A DNA stretch of 64,000 nucleotides from Isoptericola sp044389085 (GTDB lineage Bacteria; Actinomycetota; Actinomycetes; Actinomycetales; Cellulomonadaceae). A model generated the notes under the pieces. It was given only the letters and a program-made list of their open reading frames with translations, had not been told where the DNA came from and made no database searches. Location: the NCBI RefSeq assembly GCF_044389085.1, contig NZ_JBIRXP010000004.1, positions 310,001-374,000 on the forward strand, read 5' to 3'. How positions within the stretch are numbered: the first letter of the stretch is position 1; each line of letters begins with the position of its first letter. Below, piece after piece: positions 15,413 to 22,694 of this stretch. The translations under genes and the position numbers were made by a program.

Positions 15413-16675
15413 TCAGTCGATCGGGTCGCGCGAGATGGGGCAGGTCATGCAGTGCCCGCCGCCCCGCCCGCGGCCCAGCTCGGCCCCGACGATGGTGATG
15501 ACCTCGACGCCGGCACGGCGCAGCGCGGCGTTGGTGAGCGTGTTGCGGTCGTACGTGAAGACGACGCCGGGCTCGAGCGCGACGGCGTTGTTGCCAGAGT
15601 CCCACTGCTGGCGCTCGGAGGCGTACACGTCGCCCGCCGTCTCGACCACGCGGAGCTTCGGCAGGCCGAGCGACCGGGCGACGACGTCGACGAACGGGGT
15701 GTCGCCCTCGTCCGTCACCTCCACGCCGGGCGCCGCGTCGGACGGGCGGAGGGTGAAGGCGTGGATGCCGTCGACGATCGTCGGGTGCACGGTGACGAGG
15801 TCGCGGTCGGCGAACGTGAACACCGTGTCCAGGTGCATCGCGGCGCGCAGTCGCGGCATCCCCGCCACGACGACCTGCTGCACCTCGCCGCCGTCGAACA
15901 GCGCCTTGGCGAACTGGGTGATGCCCTGCCGCGAGGTGCGCTCGCTCATGCCCACCAGGACGGTGCCGTTGCCGACCGGCATGACGTCGCCGCCCTCGAT
16001 GGTGGCCTGCGCCCAGTCCTGCTCGGGGTCGCCCCACCACACGCGCGAGCCCACGTACTCCGGGTGGAAGGAGTAGATCGCCTTCATCAGCAGCGTCTCG
16101 TCCTTGCGCGCCGGCCAGAACAGCGGGTTGAGCGTGAGCCCGCCGTAGATCCAGCAGGTCGTGTCGCGGGTGTACAGGGTGTTGGGCAGGGGCGGAACCA
16201 GGTACTCGGGGGTGCCGGTGGACTCGCGGGCCAGGTTCACATAGTCGCTGCGGAAGTCCTCGGGCAGGTCGTGCGTCGACAGCCCGCCGATGAGGAAGCG
16301 CGACAGCTCGCGGTCGGCCAGCGAGTCGAGGTAGGCGCGCGTGCCCTCCACGAGGCCCAGCCCCACCTGGTTCGGCACCACCTTGCGGTCCAGCAGCCAC
16401 GAGCGCGCCTGGGGGATGGCCATCGTCTGCGCCAGCAGGTCGTGCAGCTCGACGACCTCCACGCCCCGGTTGGTGAGCTTGTTGACGAAGTCCAGGTGGT
16501 CGCGCTGGGCGGACTCCACCCACATGACGTCGTCGAACAGCAGGTCGTCGGAGTTCGTGGGGGTGAGCCGCTCGTGGGCCAGCCCGGGCGAGCAGACCAG
16601 CACCTTGCGCAACCGGCCGACCTCCGAGTGGACGCCGTGGGCCGGGGGCGAGGGCACGGAGGGAGCGGTGGTCAT
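15413..16675 (-). CDS. arcA: Arginine deiminase
   Basis: 420 residues, typical ADI length. Catalytic motifs are visible: LPNTLYTRDTTCWIYGG (Asp), TIEGGDVMPVGNG (Glu and Asp), MHLDTVFTFAD (His), and the C-terminal nucleophile Cys in GGGHCMTCPISR. The enzyme converts arginine to citrulline and ammonia, the first step of the ADI pathway for acid resistance and substrate-level ATP production. The antiporter gene is just upstream; arcB and arcC are not in the window, so the pathway must be completed elsewhere or serve mainly to neutralise acid. Confidence 0.96.
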   Translation of the reverse strand: MTTAPSVPSPPAHGVHSEVGRLRKVLVCSPGLAHERLTPTNSDDLLFDDVMWVESAQRDHLDFVNKLTNRGVEVVELHDLLAQTMAIPQARSWLLDRKVVPNQVGLGLVEGTRAYLDSLADRELSRFLIGGLSTHDLPEDFRSDYVNLARESTGTPEYLVPPLPNTLYTRDTTCWIYGGLTLNPLFWPARKDETLLMKAIYSFHPEYVGSRVWWGDPEQDWAQATIEGGDVMPVGNGTVLVGMSERTSRQGITQFAKALFDGGEVQQVVVAGMPRLRAAMHLDTVFTFADRDLVTVHPTIVDGIHAFTLRPSDAAPGVEVTDEGDTPFVDVVARSLGLPKLRVVETAGDVYASERQQWDSGNNAVALEPGVVFTYDRNTLTNAALRRAGVEVITIVGAELGRGRGGGHCMTCPISRDPID

Positions 16676-16724
16676 GGGGAGTGCCTTTCGGTCGGACGGC
16701 GGACGGTGACGGCGGTGGTGACGC

Positions 16725-18173
16725 TCAGATCGAGACCCAGCCGGCGACCAGCCCGGTCACCGCGACGACGGCGATCGCCGCCACCACGACGAACAGCACC
16801 AGCTCGCCGGGGGTGAAGACCCGGCGCCCCTGCTCACGCCGGGTCATGACGAACAGGACCGTGGCGGGGGCGTAGAAGAGGAACGAGACGAGCACGAGGC
16901 TGAGGCCGGCCGCGAAGACGAGGAAGGCCGTGTAGAGGGTCGCCAGGACCGTGATCACCAGGTCCCCGCGCAGCGTGGACGGAGGATCGCCCGCGTACGT
17001 CTCGCGCGTGGCGCGCAGCTTCACCGCGTACAGCGCGGCGAGCAGGAACGGGATGAGCGTCATGACGGCGGTCATGTCGAGCGCGAAGTCGAACGCGTCC
17101 TCGGAGAAGTACGTGAGGATCAGCACGACCTGCGACAGGGAGGTGCTGAGCAGCAGCGCGTTGACGGGCACGTCCCGGTCGGTCGAGCGCGCGAGGAAGC
17201 GCGGCATGTCGCGGTCCTTGGCGGCGACGAACAGCACCTCGGCGGCCATCAGCGTCCACGCCAGGTAGGCGCCGAGGACGGAGACGATGAGACCCGCGCC
17301 GACGAAGACGCTGCCCCACTCGCCGACCGCCGCCTCGAGCACCCCCGCCATCGACGGCTGGCGCAGCTCGGCGATCTCGGCCATCGGCATGATGCCGTAC
17401 GACACGATCGTCACCGACGCGAAGATGGCGAACACGCTCACGAAGCCGAGGATCGTGGCCCGACCGACGTCCTCGCGCCGTCGCGCGTGCCGGGAGTAGA
17501 CGCTCGCGCCCTCCACCCCGAGGAACACGAACACGGTCACCAGCATCGTGCCGCGCACCTGGTCGAACAGGGAGCCCGCGTAGTCGGCGCCGCCCCAGTT
17601 CTCCGCGAACACCCGGGGGTCGAAGACGAACAGCGCCAGCAACACGAACACGATGATGGGGATGACCTTGGCGACGGTGACGATCCGGTTGATCGCCGTC
17701 GCCTCCTTGATGCCGCGGCGCACCAGCAGGAAGAACAGCCACAGCCCGACGGTGGACAGCGCGAGCGCCAGCACCGTGTCGCCGGCGCCCAGCGCGGGGA
17801 CCCACTCCCCCAGCGTCGACATGATGAGCACCCAGTAGGTGACGTTGCCGACGCACGCGCTGGCCCAGTAGCCGGCGGCGGCGAAGAAGCCCGTGTACTC
17901 GCCGAAGCCCGCCTTCGCGTACGCGTAGACGCCGGCGTCGAGGTCGGGCTTGCGCGTCGCGAGCCGCTGGAAGACGAAGGCCAGCATGAGCATGCCCGCG
18001 CCCGCCACGACCCAGGCGATGAGGGCGCCCATGACGCCGGTCTCCTGCGCGAACCGGCGCGGCAGCGAGAACACCCCGGCGCCGACCATGGACCCGACGA
18101 CCATCGCGGTGAGGGTCAGGAGCGACACCTTGGTGGTGCCGCCCGTCGACGTCGCGGGGTCCTGCTGCGCCAT
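16725..18173 (-). CDS. arcD: Arginine/ornithine antiporter (APC family)
   Basis: 482 residues with about 12-13 hydrophobic helices. The first helix motif GSMVGAGVFSLPRRFAQETG and the helix-3 stretch DLDAGVYAYAKAGFGEYTGF are characteristic of the ArcD/LysP-like basic amino-acid/polyamine antiporters. It would import arginine in exchange for ornithine. It lies 49 bp upstream of arcA on the same strand, and ATG 18173 is used. The symbol rests on family plus the arcA neighbour; lysine or other basic amino-acid exchange is a possible alternative. Confidence 0.88.
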   Translation of the reverse strand: MAQQDPATSTGGTTKVSLLTLTAMVVGSMVGAGVFSLPRRFAQETGVMGALIAWVVAGAGMLMLAFVFQRLATRKPDLDAGVYAYAKAGFGEYTGFFAAAGYWASACVGNVTYWVLIMSTLGEWVPALGAGDTVLALALSTVGLWLFFLLVRRGIKEATAINRIVTVAKVIPIIVFVLLALFVFDPRVFAENWGGADYAGSLFDQVRGTMLVTVFVFLGVEGASVYSRHARRREDVGRATILGFVSVFAIFASVTIVSYGIMPMAEIAELRQPSMAGVLEAAVGEWGSVFVGAGLIVSVLGAYLAWTLMAAEVLFVAAKDRDMPRFLARSTDRDVPVNALLLSTSLSQVVLILTYFSEDAFDFALDMTAVMTLIPFLLAALYAVKLRATRETYAGDPPSTLRGDLVITVLATLYTAFLVFAAGLSLVLVSFLFYAPATVLFVMTRREQGRRVFTPGELVLFVVVAAIAVVAVTGLVAGWVSI

Positions 18174-18220
18174 GCGCCATGCCCTCCTGGGTGGTCCGAC
18201 CGTGGGCCCACCGGGTGGCC

Positions 18221-19812
18221 CTACTGGGTGCTGCGGCCGATCGTTCCACCGTCGCGCCTGGTCCGCGCGTCGGCGGGGCGATCCCACCGGCGCGCGACGG
18301 CGTCCACGATGTCCCCCGCGGGGATGCGCAGCGTGCGTGTCCACGCGGGCAGGAGGCCGGCCTGCGCGCGGCGAGGACGAGCCCGGCGACCGCCAGGCCG
18401 AGGAGGATCGGCCACGCCGCGCTCCAGGCCGTGACCGCGTCGAGGTCCGGCACCTTCTCGGGCGGCAGCCACAGGCCTGCCAGTGCCCAGGTGCCGATGG
18501 TCCCGCCCACGGCGAGCGCGACCCAGGACCACAGCCCGCCGTCCGGCGCGGCCATCCCCGCGTGCCCCGAGGCCCGTAGCAGCACGAAGGCGCGCACGAG
18601 CAGCAGCGTCGAGACGGTCGCGACGAACGGGAGAGCCGCCGTGACGTCGACGAGGAACGGCGCCTCCCCGACGGCCCGCTTGGCGGCGTACTTGGCCACG
18701 GCACCGCTACCGAGCGGAGCGCCGGTGATCCCGAGCGCGAGCACGAACGCGCCGCCGAGCACCACGGCGCGGGCGCGCCCGGCGCCGTACCGCTCCCACA
18801 CCTCGACCGCCATGATCAGGCCGCCCTTGGCCATGCCGTGGTGAACGGCGTAGACGACGGCGGTGAGCATGCACGCCTCCGCCAGGTCGGGCGCGCCGAG
18901 CGCCACCCCGACGACCATGGCGAGGAATCCCATCTGGCCCACCGTGCTGTACGCGAGGGAGACCTCCGGGTCGTCGGTGAGGACGCCGGGCACGAGGACG
19001 CCGAACGCCCCGACGAGGGCGACGACGACCAGCGCGGTGCCCCAGCCCGGCATCGCCTCGTGCCCCAGGGGCAGGAAGCGGAGCCAGCCCACCAGGCCGA
19101 CCTTGACCACGGTGCCGCTCAGCACCGCCCCGACCGGCACGGACGCCGCCGCCTCGTCGATCGGCAGCCACCCGTGCAGCGGGAAGGTGGCCGCCTTGAT
19201 GCCGAACGACAGCAGGAGGAGCCCCACGACCACCCCGCCGGTGGGCGCGGCCGCGACCGCCGCCGGCGCGTCCGCCAGACGGAGACCGCCGGCCGCGACC
19301 ACGAGCACCACGGCGGCGGAGAGCACGACGTCGCTCGCCGCCGCCAGGACGAGGTAGAGCCGGCCCGCGCGACGCGCCGTCTCCGTCCGCGGGTGCAGGA
19401 TCAGCCGGTGCGTGGCGACCGTCGTCACGACGCACCCGGCGAGGAAGGTCACCGCGTCGGCCGCGACCAGCACGGTCGCGGTGCCGACGAACGCGACCAG
19501 CAGCAGCCCGCTGCGCGACGCCGTCCGCGCGTCCGCCGACCGCGCGGTGAGGGCGAGCGCCGCCGCGTACAGCACCCCGACGAAAAGGAGCAGGGGCCGC
19601 CCCACGAGGTCCAGCTGCAGCACCGAGCCGCCGACGGGGCCGAGCAGGTCCACCACCACGACCGGGACGAGGGCGAGCGGCGCCGCGCGGAGCAGGCCGT
19701 CCGGGCCCGGGTCGGTGCCTGGGTCCGGGTCAGGGCCGCGCGACGAGCGCACCAGCAGCGTCGCGGCCACCACCGCGGGCACCGCGAGCGCGACGAGCAG
19801 CAGCCAGGTCAT
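18221..19812 (-). CDS. NuoL/MrpD-like proton-translocating membrane protein, apparent frameshift
   Basis: About 530 residues across two frames. Some 12-14 hydrophobic helices carry the PF00361 core: GIKAATFPLHGWLPIDEAAA with the channel His, then SGTVVKVGLVGWL and EVSLAYSTVGQMGFLAMV. At about 18358-18364 the frame breaks: GLVLAARR continues into a random tail, whereas the neighbouring frame gives QAGLLPAWTRTLRIPAGDI and a stop at 18221. The total span is one base short of a multiple of three, consistent with a single missing C. No partner complex I/Mrp subunits are nearby, so the electron or ion partner is unknown. Confidence 0.75.
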
Positions 19813-19825
19813 CCGCGGGCCGGCA

Positions 19826-20665
19826 TCAGGCGCCCGGCAGCGTGAGCGCCCCGGACCGGACGGCCGCGACGACGCCGCCGTCGACGAGCAGGTCCGTGCC
19901 GGTGACGAAGGACGCGCCGGGCCCGAGCAGGAACTCCACGGCCGCGGCGACGTCCTCCGGCCGGCCGAGCCGGCCGGTGCCGGACGCCTCGACCATCGCG
20001 CGCATCCCCGCCCCGGACTCGCCCTGGAGCTCCTGCTCCCCCATCGGGGTGCCGATCACGCCGGGGCTCACGGAGTTCACGCGGGCCCCGCGCCGCCCCC
20101 AGGCGAGGCTGGCCGTCTGGACGCGCAGCTGGTTGGCGCGCTTCGCGATGCTGTACGCGGCGCCCGGGTCGGCGATCGCGTCCCCGCGGAGGAACGGGAG
20201 GTCGAGCAGCGCGTCGGTGGGGGTGCTCGCGAGCGCGGCCTCGACGCCGGCGGGCAGCCGCCCGACGGTCATCGACCCCGCCATGGACGCGATGACCACG
20301 CCGGCGCCGCCGTGCGCGACCACGGCGCCGAGCTCGTCCAGGCTGTGCGCGACGCCCAGCAGGTCGACGGCCAGGATCGGCCCGACCGCCGCCTGGGTCG
20401 GCGAGAGCCCCGCGGTGTGCACGACGGACGTCACCGGCCCCAGCGACGCGGCCTCGGCGGCGAGCTCCGCGACCGACTCCCGCTCGGACACGTCGACGAC
20501 GCGCACCCGCACGTCGTGGGTGTCGCCGAGCGCGTCGGCCACGCGCGTCACCGCCGCGTCGGAGTAGTCCGCGAGCAGCAGCGTCCGGCCCGCCGGCGTG
20601 CGGCGCGCGATCTCCTCCCCCATGCCGCCGACCCCGACGACGACCGTCACCTCGTTGCCCGCCAT
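19826..20665 (-). CDS. Short-chain dehydrogenase/reductase
   Basis: 279 residues with a Rossmann fold. The nucleotide loop is VVVGVGGMGEEIARR (a variant of GxxxGxG), the catalytic Ser lies in VIASMAGSM, and the YxxxK pair is in AAYSIAKRANQLRVQ. The C-terminal GRLGRPEDVAAAVEFLLG and ATGTDLLVDGG-like end are classical SDR. Substrate unknown; overall it resembles the steroid/3-oxoacyl branch. It lies 14 bp upstream of the NuoL-like gene on the same strand. Confidence 0.9.
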   Translation of the reverse strand: MAGNEVTVVVGVGGMGEEIARRTPAGRTLLLADYSDAAVTRVADALGDTHDVRVRVVDVSERESVAELAAEAASLGPVTSVVHTAGLSPTQAAVGPILAVDLLGVAHSLDELGAVVAHGGAGVVIASMAGSMTVGRLPAGVEAALASTPTDALLDLPFLRGDAIADPGAAYSIAKRANQLRVQTASLAWGRRGARVNSVSPGVIGTPMGEQELQGESGAGMRAMVEASGTGRLGRPEDVAAAVEFLLGPGASFVTGTDLLVDGGVVAAVRSGALTLPGA

Positions 20666-20711
20666 GCGTCGCTCCCTCGCTCGTCCTCGTCCGTCATCCT
20701 GCCCCGCGGGC

Positions 20712-21251
20712 TCAGCCGTGCGCGAGCACCTCGAGGGCCACGACCACCATCCCGAGCGCCACCTCGGCGAGCAGGAGGAGCCACTTCTGCCAGGTGGGGA
20801 TCGCCGCACGCCGCACGGCCACGTAGCCGACGAGGCCCAGGCTCGCGACCAGCGCGACGGTCGAGGCGGCGAGCGCGCCGTCCGTCGTCCATGCCCCGCC
20901 CGCGGCCACCCACAGGAACACGAGCGGCAGGACGACGACGCCACCGGCGCTGGACACGACGCCCACCATGTGGCGGCCCTCGGCGCGCGTCGGGAGGTGG
21001 TTGTGCACCACGACGTGCGACACGAGGTCGGCGAGGAAGACGGCGAGCAGCGTGCCGCCGACGGTGATGAGCAGGGTGGTCGCGGCCCGGCCGGGGGTGA
21101 GGCCCTCGGCGTGCCCCCGCAGCGCCAGCACGACGGCGAGGGCCGCGAACGTCACGTACACGCGCTCCTTGAGCCGGTCGGCGCGCTGGTCGGGCGTGAG
21201 CTGGTCGCGGCGGGCCCGGCGGCGCTCGCGTCGGTCGGAGGCTCGGGTCAT
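20712..21251 (-). CDS. Multi-pass membrane protein, unknown function
   Basis: 179 residues: a basic N-terminus (DRRERRRARRDQLTPDQRADRLKE broken by charge), then about five hydrophobic helices, the second ending in DLVSHVVVHNHLP. Several His residues sit at helix ends, but no known family is recognised. ATG 21251 is preceded by TACCGT 6 nt upstream, a leaderless signature. It is divergent from the rhamnosidase operon. Confidence 0.75.
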   Translation of the reverse strand: MTRASDRRERRRARRDQLTPDQRADRLKERVYVTFAALAVVLALRGHAEGLTPGRAATTLLITVGGTLLAVFLADLVSHVVVHNHLPTRAEGRHMVGVVSSAGGVVVLPLVFLWVAAGGAWTTDGALAASTVALVASLGLVGYVAVRRAAIPTWQKWLLLLAEVALGMVVVALEVLAHG

Positions 21252-21279
21252 GCGTGCACGGTAGGCCCGTGGTCGGCTG

Positions 21280-21308
21280 TTGACACGCGGGCCCGGCCCG
21301 GGCATTCT
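21280..21308 (+). promoter_or_regulatory. Sigma-70 type promoter of the rhamnosidase operon
   Basis: TTGACA (21280-21285), 17 bp, CATTCT (21303-21308). The -35 is a perfect consensus, rare in this GC-rich window. The operator palindrome lies 12 bp downstream of the -10. Confidence 0.55.
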
Positions 21309-21320
21309 GAAACGACTCAA

Positions 21321-21336
21321 TTTGAAGCGCTTCAAA
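21321..21336. promoter_or_regulatory. LacI-type operator of the rhamnosidase operon
   Basis: TTTGAAGCGCTTCAAA is a perfect 16-bp palindrome with the central CG of LacI-family sites. It follows the promoter and precedes the MFS start by 17 bp. A weaker, related sequence (TGAAACGACTCAA) abuts it upstream at 21308-21320. No LacI gene is adjacent, so the repressor acts from elsewhere. Confidence 0.75.
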
Positions 21337-21353
21337 GTAGAAGTGGGAGAACG

Positions 21354-22694
21354 ATGACGACCTCGACGGCACCGGGAAAGATCCCGGGCAGGACCTGGTA
21401 CCGCACCACGGTGGCGGGCATGGCGTCGTACCTCGACGCCGGCGCGATCATCACCACCGGCACGGCCCTGGTGCTGTACAAGGAGCCGCTGGGCATCAGC
21501 GACGCGCAGTTCGGCCAGTACTCGGCCCTGCTGACGTTCATGATCGCGGCGGGTGCGCTCGTCGGCGGCCGGCTGGCCGACCTGTTCGGCCGCAAGCGGG
21601 TCTTCCTCGCCACGATGGCGGTGTACGTGGCCGGCGCCGCGATCCTCGTGGCCGCGCCCGGCACCGGGGCGCTCTACGCCGGCGTGGTGCTGCTGGGCCT
21701 CGCGGTCGGCGCCGACCTGCCCGCGTCGCTCGCGATGATCGCCGAGGAGGCGCCGCCCGAGCACCGCGGCAAGCTCATCTCCTTCTCCCACATCCTGTGG
21801 CTCGTCGGCATCATCGCCGCGCAGCTGTTCGGGATCGTCGTCGGCGGCATGGGCATCACCGGCGGCCGGATCATGTACGGGCAGCTCCTCGTGCTCGCCC
21901 TCGTGGTGCTCGTGCTGCGGGCGGGCATGCCGGAGTCGTCGCGCTGGCAGGCGGCGCACGCCGACGCCGCGGGCACTGCGGGCACGGCGGGCACCGCGGG
22001 CGACGGCGCCGAGTCCGTCGACCTCGGCACGCTCAAGCGGCTGCTGCGCGGGCCGTACCTCGCGCCGATGGTCGCCGTCGCGCTCTTCTACGCCCTGGTC
22101 AACGTGGGCGCGAACACCGGCGGCCAGTTCTCCACCCTCATGTACACGGAGATCGCGGGCACCACCGTCCGGTTCGCCTCCACGGTCGGCTTCGTCACCT
22201 TCGCCATCGCGTTCGCCGCGACCTACCTGCTCATGCGGATCGTCGACGGGGCGCACCGCATGCGCTGGTTCGCCGTCATGGCCGTGTTCTACACGCTCGG
22301 CTACCTCGTCCCCGTCGCGTTCGGCGTCGAGGTGTGGACGCTGGTGACGATGGGCGTCGTCGGCTCGATCGCCGGCGCCGTGGCGGGCGAGCCGATGTTC
22401 AAGGTCTGGGCGCAGGAGCTCATCCCCACCACCTACCGCAGCACCGCGCAGGGCGTGATGATCGCGTTCACCCGCGTGGTCGCCGCCGTCGTCGCGCTGT
22501 GGACGCCCACGCTGCTCGCGGCGAGCCCGGACGTGCTGTTCGTCTTCGTCGCGGCGTGCATCGCCGTGGGCGGCGTGATCGGGTACTTCTGGATCACCCG
22601 GTACCCGCGCGTCGCCGACGACGAGCCCGTCGCCCCGGCGCCGTCCACCACCGCTGCGTCCACCGCCGTCCGCACCGACGAAGGAGCCCGATGA
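21354..22694 (+). CDS. MFS sugar transporter of the rhamnosidase operon
   Basis: 446 residues, 12 predicted helices. The MFS loop 2-3 signature is GGRLADLFGRKRVFLATM, and the conserved PESSRW motif follows helix 6, typical of the sugar porter family. The central cytoplasmic loop carries a short GTA repeat. The start is ATG 21354 with GGGAGA upstream. It overlaps the GH78 gene by 4 bp (ATGA), so it probably imports the rhamnoside or the released sugar. The GTG/ATG starts further upstream are antisense to the divergent gene. Confidence 0.9.
   Translation: MTTSTAPGKIPGRTWYRTTVAGMASYLDAGAIITTGTALVLYKEPLGISDAQFGQYSALLTFMIAAGALVGGRLADLFGRKRVFLATMAVYVAGAAILVAAPGTGALYAGVVLLGLAVGADLPASLAMIAEEAPPEHRGKLISFSHILWLVGIIAAQLFGIVVGGMGITGGRIMYGQLLVLALVVLVLRAGMPESSRWQAAHADAAGTAGTAGTAGDGAESVDLGTLKRLLRGPYLAPMVAVALFYALVNVGANTGGQFSTLMYTEIAGTTVRFASTVGFVTFAIAFAATYLLMRIVDGAHRMRWFAVMAVFYTLGYLVPVAFGVEVWTLVTMGVVGSIAGAVAGEPMFKVWAQELIPTTYRSTAQGVMIAFTRVVAAVVALWTPTLLAASPDVLFVFVAACIAVGGVIGYFWITRYPRVADDEPVAPAPSTTAASTAVRTDEGAR

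Noticed and set aside
16834..18220. Continuation of the NuoL-like frame into the arcD region
   Set aside because: After about 18362 the translation loses membrane character and lies over arcD in the wrong frame; the true end is the shifted frame stopping at 18221.
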